From positions 1,991,501 through 2,055,500 of the forward strand of contig NC_017542.1 of the NCBI RefSeq assembly GCF_000237325.1: a stretch of DNA of 64,000 nucleotides, given 5' to 3'. This document shows, one piece after another, positions 34,762 to 42,543 of this stretch. Position numbers and translations under genes: made by a program. The notes beneath the pieces are model-generated. The model searched no databases and was not told the DNA's origin. It worked only from the letters and a program-made list of their open reading frames with translations. Within the stretch, counting starts at the first letter, position 1. Every line of letters starts with the position of its first letter. This DNA is from Paenibacillus polymyxa M1. Its GTDB lineage: Bacteria; Bacillota; Bacilli; Paenibacillales; Paenibacillaceae.

Positions 34762-35946
34762 TTACAGGCGTTTCAGGAATACGCTGATGCGTTCCAGAGC
34801 CGTTTCCAGCTGTTCACGTGATGACGCATACGAGCAGCGGATAAAACCTTCGCCGCCTGGGCCGAATGCGGAACCCGGGACCGTTATAACTCCTTGTTCT
34901 TCCAACAGTCGTTTGGCAAACTGTTCTGAGCTTAACCCTGTGTGCATAATAGAGGGAAAAGCATAGAAGGCGCCATTTGGTTCATGACATGGAAGCCCTG
35001 TCTGACAGAGGGCAGCAACGAACCATTTTCTACGTTGATTGTAGGACTCCATCATACGATCTTTTTCCTCCAGCCCGTTGCGCAGGGATTCAATAGCGGC
35101 AATTTGCCCGATAATAGGGGCGCACATGGCTGTATATTGATGGATTTTCAGCATGGCTGAAATCAACTCTTTCGGACCGCATACATAGCCGACCCTCCAG
35201 CCTGTCATGGCAAATGCTTTGGAAAAGCCGCTGATGAGCAGGGTGCGTTCTTTCATTCCTGGCAGAGAAGCGAAACTTACATGCTGCTGTCCATAGGTCA
35301 ATTCAGCATAAATTTCGTCCGATATGACGATCAGATTATGCTCCTCAACCAGACGGGCAATGGGTAGCCAATCCTCATAGGTCATCACCCCGCCAGTCGG
35401 GTTGTTCGGATAACAGAGAATAAGCACTTTGGATCGTGGAGTCAGCTTGGATTTGAGCGCCTCAGCTGTCAGCTTAAACTGCTGGTCAGCAGACGTTTCA
35501 ACCGTTACGGTATGTCCTCCGTTCAAAAACGTAATAGGCGAATACGAAATATAACAGGGAGCTGGTATGAGTATTTCATCGTGTGTTGTGATGAGGGCGC
35601 GTAGCGCCAAATCCAACGCTTCACTACTGCCAACAGTGACCATGATTTCATCTGCCGGGTTATAGGATGTGCTGAAGCTGCTCTCCAGATATCCGGCAAT
35701 TTCCTCACGAAGCTCAGGGAGACCTGCATTGGGTGTGTATGAGGTTTTACCATTTTCCAGTGCTGTGATACAGGCCTTTCTCACATGTTGAGGAGTTACA
35801 AAATCCGGTTCACCAACACCAAGCGATACGATATCTTTTCTGCCTGCACTATATTCAAAAAACCGACGGATACCTGAAGGCGGCATTTCCCGTACAGCCG
35901 GAGTCAAAAAATCAGTTATAGATACTGCTGTCGATACATTTGTCAT
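34762..35946 (-). CDS. Class I/II pyridoxal-phosphate aminotransferase
   Basis: A 394-residue fold-type I aminotransferase of the PatA/YugH kind. PLP contacts are CYPNNPTGG, ISDEIYAELTYG and the Schiff-base Lys in SGFSKAFAMTGWRVGY. The substrate Arg is in GFIRCSYASS. The T-box leader upstream responds to an uncharged tRNA, possibly tRNA-Ala, which would point to a role in alanine or related amino-acid supply (inference). AAGGAGGA precedes ATG 35946. No neighbour gene is co-transcribed. Confidence 0.92.
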   Translation of the reverse strand: MTNVSTAVSITDFLTPAVREMPPSGIRRFFEYSAGRKDIVSLGVGEPDFVTPQHVRKACITALENGKTSYTPNAGLPELREEIAGYLESSFSTSYNPADEIMVTVGSSEALDLALRALITTHDEILIPAPCYISYSPITFLNGGHTVTVETSADQQFKLTAEALKSKLTPRSKVLILCYPNNPTGGVMTYEDWLPIARLVEEHNLIVISDEIYAELTYGQQHVSFASLPGMKERTLLISGFSKAFAMTGWRVGYVCGPKELISAMLKIHQYTAMCAPIIGQIAAIESLRNGLEEKDRMMESYNQRRKWFVAALCQTGLPCHEPNGAFYAFPSIMHTGLSSEQFAKRLLEEQGVITVPGSAFGPGGEGFIRCSYASSREQLETALERISVFLKRL

Positions 35947-35970
35947 GTTGATTCCTCCTTATTGAAAAAC

Positions 35971-36220
35971 AAAAAAACCCGCCCCTGTAAAAGGGACGAG
36001 TTTATACCCGTGTTACCACCCTAGTTTCATTCCATAGGAAATGACACTCTGTTCACGTATCCATCAATACGTGTTCCGGTTAACGCTGGAAAGGCGGCAG
36101 AGCTTACTTCAGGTTCAGCCCGCTTCTCAGAGATGGCGTTCAGCTACCCTCGGAATGTTGGCTTTCACCTGCCCCAACTCTCTGCAAATCCGCTGTATAG
36201 CTTACTCGTTCTCGTCATTG
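35971..36220 (-). promoter_or_regulatory. T-box riboswitch leader of the aminotransferase gene
   Basis: Read on the minus strand: a GACGAGAACGAGTAAGC stem I base near 36217; AGAGAGTTGGGGCAGGTGAA of the stem I head (about 36180); candidate specifier GCC (36135-36137) in the context GAAC-GCC-A, with the purine expected after the codon; the T-box core GGGTGGTAACACGGGT (36007-36022); and the terminator CTCGTCCC/GGGGCGGG plus T-run (35971-36002). Uncharged tRNA with a matching anticodon would stabilise the antiterminator and allow transcription. GCC reads as alanine; this choice is inferred from position only. Confidence 0.88.
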
Positions 36221-36249
36221 AAATTTGTTGCCGTATCAATTTAGGTGTA

Positions 36250-36278
36250 ATTATAAGCACAACATTTCAGAATGGCAA
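36250..36278 (-). promoter_or_regulatory. Promoter of the T-box transcript
   Basis: Minus strand: TTGCCA (36278-36273), 17 nt, TATAAT (36255-36250). Start point expected near 36243, about 20 nt before stem I. Confidence 0.78.
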
Positions 36279-36416
36279 GTCTTTTTTTATAAATTGTAAA
36301 GACAGGGGCATCATCATTGACGACTGGAAGATAACGTATATAGTGGTATCAAGGGGAACTGTACCCCAAAATTCACTGTGTTAAGACTATATTGGCTAGA
36401 GAGGGATGGTATCCAT

Positions 36417-37025
36417 ATGAATGTATTTGAAGGCTTTAACGACAAGGTTTTGCCTCAAGGATGGGGCTGGATCAACGAACCGACTGTATGGAGCTTCGAT
36501 GAATTCAAGGCTTTACAAGTATCTGCACCTTCACAGGCAGATTTTTTTAGAGATCCGTCCGGCGCCGTTATCAAATCGTCCGCTCCTTTTTTGCATACCA
36601 CCCTTCAAGGAGATTTTACAATATGGACGAGGGTTCGTGTCGATATGAAGCAGCCCTATGACTCAGGATGCTTGATGGTGATGGCTGATGATACTCATTG
36701 GGCTAAAGTGTGCTTTGAATACTTTGAGAATACCCCCTCGATCCTAAGTGTGGTTACACGGGATACATCCGATGATTGTATATCGGGGGCGATGGATGCT
36801 TCTAATCCGTATTTGCGAGTAACACGAGCTGGAAATTGCTTTGCCTTTCATTATTCATCGGATGGTCAGCATTGGAAACTGGCCAGATATTTTGGGATGA
36901 ATGTTCCCAGCCAGCTAAAAGTTGGGGTTGTCGCACAATCTCCAGTAGGGGAGGGGTGTAATGTTACCTTTGACGGTTTGACAATAACAAACCATGTGTT
37001 CGAGGATATACGAAACGTGGAATAA
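36417..37025 (+). CDS. DUF1349 (concanavalin-like) protein
   Basis: A 202-residue jelly-roll protein. GFNDKVLPQGWGWINEP, FLHTTLQGDFTIWTRVRVDM and the late block HYSSDGQHWKLARYF match DUF1349, which is found alone or as an accessory domain of glycoside hydrolases. No signal peptide, so it is cytoplasmic. It lies about 2 kb before the arabinan island but is separated from it by two genes. Carbohydrate binding is family-based inference. Confidence 0.82.
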   Translation: MNVFEGFNDKVLPQGWGWINEPTVWSFDEFKALQVSAPSQADFFRDPSGAVIKSSAPFLHTTLQGDFTIWTRVRVDMKQPYDSGCLMVMADDTHWAKVCFEYFENTPSILSVVTRDTSDDCISGAMDASNPYLRVTRAGNCFAFHYSSDGQHWKLARYFGMNVPSQLKVGVVAQSPVGEGCNVTFDGLTITNHVFEDIRNVE

Positions 37026-37116
37026 ATAAAAGCCCTCTCTATATATGAAAGCGCTATATGAGAAAGTTAAAAAGACGTAAATACGCGTTTTTAGGCAGGA
37101 GGAGGTAGATGGAAGT

Positions 37117-37818
37117 TTGCTGTTAAGAAGGAAGGGTTACAAGCTGCCCGGTTTGTTGGGGGTGATGCTTGTAGCTACATTGGGCTGTTTCGGACTCATT
37201 ATGTATTTACAGTCCACAAGCGGGACGAGGATATATCAATTTCTGTACTGGGACATATTCCTGGCCTGGGTACCGGTGTTTATTTCATTGTTAATGGTGG
37301 CTTTATCCAAATTACAATATGCAAAAGTGAGAAATATTCTTTTATTTTTCGCCGCATGGGTATGGTTGTTCTTTCTGCCGAATGCTCTTTATCTAGTGAC
37401 CGAGTTACTACATGCATTCCGTTTTTACGATGTGAACCCTGGTACGCGTTTTTGGTTGAACACTCAATTTTGGCTAATCTTATTTACGTCCTTTTCAGCC
37501 GCTGGAATTGGTCTTTTTCTTACATCTCTTTGTGTATTGATGATCCACCGTATGTTGAGGAAGATTTGTTCAGGGTGGCTCGCATGGGTTGTAGTCTTTG
37601 TGATGTTGTGGTTGGCCAGCATAGGTGTATATATAGGCAGATTTGCACGCTGGAATAGTTGGGATGTGTTGCTGCAACCGCTGGTGCTTTTTGCGGATCT
37701 TTGGAGCTGGGCAGTAAATGCAGGGGAGAAGCTTCATTTACTGTCTTTTAGCTGGCTGGTGTTTGGGATGGCGGTCATCTTTTATCTATTTATCTATATC
37801 TCTTTACGTGAGGATTAG
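37117..37818 (+). CDS. DUF1361 membrane protein
   Basis: A 233-residue protein with about six hydrophobic segments. WVPVFISLLMVALS, FLPNALYLVTELLH and FARWNSWD are the conserved DUF1361 blocks. Function unknown. The start is TTG 37117 behind GGAGGAGG; an ATG at 37108 is out of frame and closes after five codons. Terminated by a strong hairpin. Confidence 0.83.
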   Translation: MLLRRKGYKLPGLLGVMLVATLGCFGLIMYLQSTSGTRIYQFLYWDIFLAWVPVFISLLMVALSKLQYAKVRNILLFFAAWVWLFFLPNALYLVTELLHAFRFYDVNPGTRFWLNTQFWLILFTSFSAAGIGLFLTSLCVLMIHRMLRKICSGWLAWVVVFVMLWLASIGVYIGRFARWNSWDVLLQPLVLFADLWSWAVNAGEKLHLLSFSWLVFGMAVIFYLFIYISLRED

Positions 37819-37823
37819 GATTG

Positions 37824-37868
37824 AGGCCGAGGACCTGTATTCAATGAATACAGACTTCGGCCTTTTTA
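37824..37868 (+). terminator. Terminator between DUF1361 and the ArsR-type gene
   Basis: AGGCCGA(A/G)G at 37824 pairs with CTTCGGCCT near 37855-37863, with inner CTGTATTC/GAATACAG; T residues follow. Confidence 0.85.
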
Positions 37869-37879
37869 TCTGTGACGAG

Positions 37880-38809
37880 TTAGGAGTTGGAGTTATCTTC
37901 TTCGTGTACATCATAAAGCACGCGCACAAGCAAATCTTGGCTGAAATTTCCGAATCTTTTACCAAAAATAGTGAGCCCTCCTTTGTTTTGCGATTGATCG
38001 GATACGGATAAACGCAGTGTAATATCGCTTTTGTAATCAAGTCCGATATCGTCTATTGTGACTTCTGATATACGACACCCGTCAATGAAGCTTCCATGTT
38101 GATTGATGCGAATTAACTTCAGCATGCCGTACTGATTCAAGTGTGGAGGCCACCAATCGGGATTGAGGACCCCCGGAACAGCTCCAAAATCGCCTGGGCT
38201 CGTCCAGTGACCGATGGCAATACCATTTACATGAAAACAAATATCAGACGGATAGTCCTCACAATAACACGGTGCTTCTGACCCAAGCTCTGCAGAAAAT
38301 TGAATTTCGGTAAAGGATTGATTCGCTTTCAAGTAGTTAGGAATGCGGTATTCCAGAAAACCTTCTGCCATCCAGATCATTTCAGAGTCCAGTCGCGCGG
38401 GATCTGCAAAATAGCGTGGGTCATCAAAATCGCCGATAATGCTGTCTTTGGTCACTAATCCACAAGTAGGAACCGCCTGGTAGTTACTATAATGACCGAT
38501 GCGAATTTCTACCTCATACACATTTTTTTGTTCTCTGCTGCGCAGATCTACCATTAGCTTTTCCTTATTTAAATAGCACATTTTTCGGGTCCCGTGTTTA
38601 CCGCTTACGGTATTGATTTCCACAAGTCCGCATTCTTCCAGTTTGCGAATATGCATCGTAATGGTGCCGTTACTTAAATTCAGCTTGCTCGCAATATCAT
38701 TCATACTTTGTCCTTGAACAGCAAGTAATTCAAGAATTTGAATGCGGATTTCCGAGCCCAATGCTTTGAAAATATCTAACCCTGACATTAAGTCCTTAAT
38801 ATAAATCAT
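37880..38809 (-). CDS. ArsR-type winged-helix regulator with large C-terminal sensor-like domain
   Basis: A 309-residue protein. Residues 8-85 form an ArsR-like winged helix (LGSEIRIQILELLAVQGQSMNDIASKLNLSNGTITMHIRKLEECG). Residues 100-309 are a beta-rich domain with many aromatic residues (EGFLEYRIPNYLK, HVNGIAIGHWTSPGDFG, NPDWWPPHLNQYG), which reads like a jelly roll that could hold a sugar. Normal ArsR proteins are about 100 residues. It is divergent from the arabinan operon with 510 nt between, so it is the probable local regulator (inference). GGATGGG is 8 nt before ATG 38809; ATG 38788 is possible. Confidence 0.72.
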   Translation of the reverse strand: MIYIKDLMSGLDIFKALGSEIRIQILELLAVQGQSMNDIASKLNLSNGTITMHIRKLEECGLVEINTVSGKHGTRKMCYLNKEKLMVDLRSREQKNVYEVEIRIGHYSNYQAVPTCGLVTKDSIIGDFDDPRYFADPARLDSEMIWMAEGFLEYRIPNYLKANQSFTEIQFSAELGSEAPCYCEDYPSDICFHVNGIAIGHWTSPGDFGAVPGVLNPDWWPPHLNQYGMLKLIRINQHGSFIDGCRISEVTIDDIGLDYKSDITLRLSVSDQSQNKGGLTIFGKRFGNFSQDLLVRVLYDVHEEDNSNS

Positions 38810-38844
38810 AGCTATAGCCCATCCTTATCTATAAAAAGTGTGAT

Positions 38845-38858
38845 GTAAGCGCTTATAT
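38845..38858. promoter_or_regulatory. cre-like site near the ArsR-type gene
   Basis: TGTAAGCGCTTATA fits the CcpA site consensus TGWAANCGNTNWCA with one mismatch. It lies 36-49 nt upstream of the minus-strand regulator start. Confidence 0.5.
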
Positions 38859-38981
38859 TTTTACTTTGATTTATGTTAAAATAAAATCATAAAGAAGTAA
38901 ACTGCTTTTATGTAAATTTTTTTTACTAAAAGAAGAAGAGAGGAAATCGTGTTCTAAAATAAAGCGTTTTTTATAAAAAAG

Positions 38982-39036
38982 ATCGTATTTGAGTTTTTTT
39001 AATTAGATTTTATTAATGAAATTACTTAAATACGAT
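38982..39036. repeat. Separated inverted repeat ATCGTATTT/AAATACGAT
   Basis: ATCGTATTT (38982-38990) and AAATACGAT (39028-39036) are perfect complements 46 nt apart in the AT-rich spacer of the arabinan locus. Paired binding sites for the divergent regulator are a reasonable reading. The rest of this 510-nt spacer is AT-rich, without a gene. Confidence 0.5.
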
Positions 39037-39102
39037 TTAATTTCACTTTTTAAGTTACTCTAATCTATGTTTTATAATTATTTAAAAAGATTGAAAAATG
39101 CA

Positions 39103-39132
39103 TTGACGAACCGTAGAATGGCGTGCTATATT
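39103..39132 (+). promoter_or_regulatory. Promoter of the arabinan transport operon
   Basis: TTGACG (39103-39108), 18 nt, TATATT (39127-39132). The expected start point falls at about 39139, on the cre site. Confidence 0.6.
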
Positions 39133-39137
39133 TTATT

Positions 39138-39151
39138 TGTAAACGAATTCA
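39138..39151 (+). promoter_or_regulatory. cre (CcpA) site at the operon start
   Basis: TGTAAACGAATTCA matches TGWAANCGNTNWCA at 13 of 14 positions and overlaps the predicted transcription start, the usual place for CcpA repression. Confidence 0.65.
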
Positions 39152-39319
39152 TTATTGATAAAGGTAAATGTTAATTATACGGTACATGAGAGGGATGATA
39201 ATCACAGCGGCAATCAACAACGGGTTGTGTACCGCACAGTTAAAGATTAGGCCGAGTGGTATGAAGTTAATTTAACACTTAATGTATGCGGTTTCATTTT
39301 AATTTTAGGAGGGGTCGCG

Positions 39320-40663
39320 TTGACAAAGAAAAAAGGTTTTGCGCTAACAATGGTTGTTCTGTTGTTAATGGTTGCTGCACTGGCAGGCTGTAGTGGAGGA
39401 AGTTCCAGTAGCGATGGAAGCAAGGAATTGACTTTCATGTTCCGTGGAGGAACGGATGAGCAGAAGGCTTATAAGGATGTTATCAAAAAATTTGAAGAAG
39501 AACATCCTGGTGTGAAGGTTAAAATGGTTGTGACGGCAGCAGATCAATATGCTACAAAGCTTAGAGCTGCAATTACAGGTAATAATCTTCCAGATATCTT
39601 TTATTTTGCCCCTGGGGATTTGAAAGCTTATGTTAACAGTGGGGTGTTGAAGGATCTGACACCTTATATTGATAAGAGCAAGGATATAAATCTGGATAAC
39701 ATCTGGAAATACGGTGTAGATTTGTATCGCTATGACGGTAAAATGGCCGGTCAGGGAAATATTTACGGTATGCCGAAGGACTTGGGTCCATTCGCTTTGG
39801 GTTATAACAAAACCATGTTTGAAAAAGCAGGTGTTCCATTGCCTGACAAAGACAAACCATATACATGGGATGAGTTCATTAAGGTTAACCAAGAGCTGAC
39901 CAAAGATACCAACGGTGACGGCAAGCCAGATCAATACGGAACAGGCTTTAACGTTCAGTGGGCATTGCAAGCTTTTGTATGGAGTAATGGTGCTGATTGG
40001 CTGGATGAGAGCAAAACCAAAGTAACAATTGATGATCCGAAATTTGCGGAAGCGCTTCAGTTCTTTGCTGATATGCAAAACAAATATAAAATTACACCTG
40101 GTATTGAACAATCACAAACATTGGACACATATCAACGCTGGATGAAGGGCGAAATGGCTTTCTTCCCAGTAGGTCCTTGGGATATGAGTACATTTGAAAA
40201 ACTGCCATTCGAATATGATTTGTTGCCTTTCCCAACTGGATCGACTGGCAAACCGGCAACATGGATTGGTTCTCTGGGTATCGGTGTTTCCTCTAAAACA
40301 AAATACCCGGATGAAGCTGTAGAACTGGTTAACTATCTGACTACTTCCAAAGAAGGTATGAAGCAGCTCGTAGATGCCAAGGTACAAATTCCGAACCTGC
40401 TGGATATGGCTGATGAATGGGCCAAAGACACAAAAACAAAGCCTAACAACAAACAGGAATTTATTGATATCGTAAATGACTATGGACGCTCATTACCAGG
40501 TAACTATACGTATAACGCAGAATGGTACGATATTTTCTTCACAGATATTCAACCTGTGCTGGATGGCAAAATTACGGCAGCAGATTATGTGAAACAAGAA
40601 CAACCGAAGATGCAGAAACTGCTGGATAAAGCGGTGGAGCAAGAGAAAAAATCACAGAAATAA
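39320..40663 (+). CDS. Sugar ABC transporter substrate-binding lipoprotein (arabino-oligosaccharide type)
   Basis: A 447-residue cluster-B solute-binding protein. A signal peptide ends in lipobox LAGC, so it is lipid-anchored outside. The mature part starts with a Ser/Gly linker, then [44 protein letters not shown] is a calcium-loop-like insertion common in this family. First gene of the arabinan operon; AraN-like binding of alpha-1,5-arabino-oligosaccharides is inferred from the GH43 genes. TTG 39320 follows TAGGAGGGG. Confidence 0.9.
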   Translation: MTKKKGFALTMVVLLLMVAALAGCSGGSSSSDGSKELTFMFRGGTDEQKAYKDVIKKFEEEHPGVKVKMVVTAADQYATKLRAAITGNNLPDIFYFAPGDLKAYVNSGVLKDLTPYIDKSKDINLDNIWKYGVDLYRYDGKMAGQGNIYGMPKDLGPFALGYNKTMFEKAGVPLPDKDKPYTWDEFIKVNQELTKDTNGDGKPDQYGTGFNVQWALQAFVWSNGADWLDESKTKVTIDDPKFAEALQFFADMQNKYKITPGIEQSQTLDTYQRWMKGEMAFFPVGPWDMSTFEKLPFEYDLLPFPTGSTGKPATWIGSLGIGVSSKTKYPDEAVELVNYLTTSKEGMKQLVDAKVQIPNLLDMADEWAKDTKTKPNNKQEFIDIVNDYGRSLPGNYTYNAEWYDIFFTDIQPVLDGKITAADYVKQEQPKMQKLLDKAVEQEKKSQK

Positions 40664-40684
40664 TGCGCAAATAGAGGAAAAAAG

Positions 40685-40724
40685 GATGATGTTAGTGGCT
40701 GAATATCATGCTGCTAACATCATC
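40685..40724 (+). other. Intercistronic hairpin after the binding-protein gene
   Basis: GATGATGTTAG (40685-40695) pairs with CTAACATCATC (40714-40724), 18-nt loop, no T-run. It lies between the binding protein and the first permease; such stems protect the upstream mRNA and give more binding protein than permease. Confidence 0.7.
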
Positions 40725-40756
40725 TTCATTCCAAATCAGAAACAGAGGTGAGCCCT

Positions 40757-41647
40757 GTGATAACCAAATCTAATCTCTACCGCAAAGAGAAGATATATGG
40801 ATACTTATTTATTCTTCCGCCTATTCTCGGTCTGCTAATCTTTACGTTGTTCCCGTTTGTCTATTCGTTATACGGCTCTTTTACAGACTGGGACGGATTA
40901 GGACAAATGAACTTTATTGGGTTCGACAATTTTAAGGATTTATTTAGCGATGAACTCTTTTACAAATCGATGTACAATACTCTTTTCTTAATGTTGGGTA
41001 TTCCAATCGGTCTTGTACTAGCTTTACTGCTGGCACTGGGGTTGAATCGCAAGATTCCAGGTACGACGACATTTCGTGTGATTTATTATATTCCGGTCAT
41101 TTCTTCGTTGGCTGCTGTTTCTATTATGTGGAACTGGGCTTACAACGGAGATTATGGTTTGGTGAACCAATTCCTTGAACTGTTCGGTATTAAAGGACCT
41201 AACTGGCTGATGGATAAGGATACAGTCAAACCGGCCTTGATTCTCATGACTGTATGGAAAGGTCTCGGATATACAATGTTGCTGTATCTGGCTGCACTGC
41301 AAAGTGTATCTCGCTCTTATTATGAAGCAGCAGAGCTGGACGGAGCTAGCGGATTCCAAATGTTCCGCAATATTACATGGCCAATGGTGAAACCAGTAAC
41401 CTTCTTCCTGGTCGTTACCAACATTATTGGTGGTTCGCAAATCTTTACTGAAATGAACATTATGACACCTACAGGGGGTCCGGAATATTCATCCGCCTCA
41501 ATTGTCTTCTATATTTGGGATAAGGCATTTAAAAACCTGCAAATGGGATATGCCTCCGCGATGGCTATGATTCTCGGCATCTTCATTTTTATCGTAACTT
41601 TGATTCAATTTAAAATGAATGAAAAATCGTCCTTTGATGGGGATTGA
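40757..41647 (+). CDS. Sugar ABC transporter permease (MalF-type)
   Basis: A 296-residue inner-membrane subunit with six hydrophobic segments. The EAA loop that contacts the ATPase is YEAAELDGASGFQMFRNITWPMVKP. GTG 40757 lies 6 nt after GAGGTG; the GTG at 40748 is part of that site. It pairs with the following permease. Substrate by context: arabino-oligosaccharides. Confidence 0.92.
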   Translation: MITKSNLYRKEKIYGYLFILPPILGLLIFTLFPFVYSLYGSFTDWDGLGQMNFIGFDNFKDLFSDELFYKSMYNTLFLMLGIPIGLVLALLLALGLNRKIPGTTTFRVIYYIPVISSLAAVSIMWNWAYNGDYGLVNQFLELFGIKGPNWLMDKDTVKPALILMTVWKGLGYTMLLYLAALQSVSRSYYEAAELDGASGFQMFRNITWPMVKPVTFFLVVTNIIGGSQIFTEMNIMTPTGGPEYSSASIVFYIWDKAFKNLQMGYASAMAMILGIFIFIVTLIQFKMNEKSSFDGD

Positions 41648-41674
41648 TTTTCGCGGAAAGGAGTGAGGCTGATT

Positions 41675-42517
41675 ATGTCCCATAGTCAAAAAACGAAAGT
41701 TACCAATATCATTATCTTTATTGTACTGGCGATTGGAGCGATTGCGATGATCGCGCCGTTGCTTTGGATGTTGTCCACTTCGGTAAAAGAAAAGCAGGAT
41801 GTCTTTGCACTTCCACCAGTATGGATACCAGAGGTGTTTCAGTTCGGTAAGTACAAGGAAATTTGGGAAGCAGGTCCTCTGTTAAGCGGGATCAAGAACA
41901 GCGTGATTGTGGCTGTAAGTGTCACGGTTGTGGGTACCTTCACATCTAGTGTGGCCGCTTTTGCATTCGCAAAGCTGAGGCTCCCTCATAAAAATAAACT
42001 GTTTTTGGCACTCATCGCATCCATGATGATTCCTTACCCAACAGTTATGATTCCACAGTTTATGATGTTCTCCAAACTTGGCTGGATAGATACGCTGTTG
42101 CCTCTGATCGTTCCCGGCTTGTTCGGTAATGTAGTTATGATCTTTTTCCTGCGGCAGTATTTGCTGAGTGTACCAGATGCTATTATCGAAGCTGCTAAAA
42201 TTGACGGAAGCTCTTATTTCCGACTTTATTCGTCGATTACGTTCCCACTCATTAAGCCGGCAGTTGCGGCACAGCTGATCTTATGGTTTATGGGAATTTG
42301 GAACGATTACTTGGCACCGATTATTTACTTGAACTCACCAGAAACGCAGACATTGCAGCTGGTTATCGCGAATTTTAATGCGACTTACGCCATTCAGACA
42401 GACTATCCGCTTATTATGGCAGCTTCCATTATAGCCTTGTTACCTGTGTTGATTATATTCCTAATCTTCCAGAAACAAATTATTGAGTCGGTTGCCATTT
42501 CAGGTGTCAAGGGTTAA
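41675..42517 (+). CDS. Sugar ABC transporter permease (MalG-type)
   Basis: A 280-residue second permease, six spans. The EAA loop is IIEAAKIDGSSYFRLYSSITFPLIKP. The C-terminus ISGVKG is the family's usual end. ATG 41675 is 11 nt behind AAAGGAG; the frame start at 41663 falls in that site. No nucleotide-binding subunit follows, so a shared ATPase such as MsmX must energise it (established for B. subtilis AraNPQ). Confidence 0.92.
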   Translation: MSHSQKTKVTNIIIFIVLAIGAIAMIAPLLWMLSTSVKEKQDVFALPPVWIPEVFQFGKYKEIWEAGPLLSGIKNSVIVAVSVTVVGTFTSSVAAFAFAKLRLPHKNKLFLALIASMMIPYPTVMIPQFMMFSKLGWIDTLLPLIVPGLFGNVVMIFFLRQYLLSVPDAIIEAAKIDGSSYFRLYSSITFPLIKPAVAAQLILWFMGIWNDYLAPIIYLNSPETQTLQLVIANFNATYAIQTDYPLIMAASIIALLPVLIIFLIFQKQIIESVAISGVKG

Positions 42518-42543
42518 TTGACACTCGCACTTGGACGATTTGG

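Noticed and set aside
39365..40111. 248-residue frame antisense to the sugar-binding protein gene
   Set aside because: It is rich in Cys, Ile, Phe and His with no domain, and is the complement of an AT-rich coding strand.
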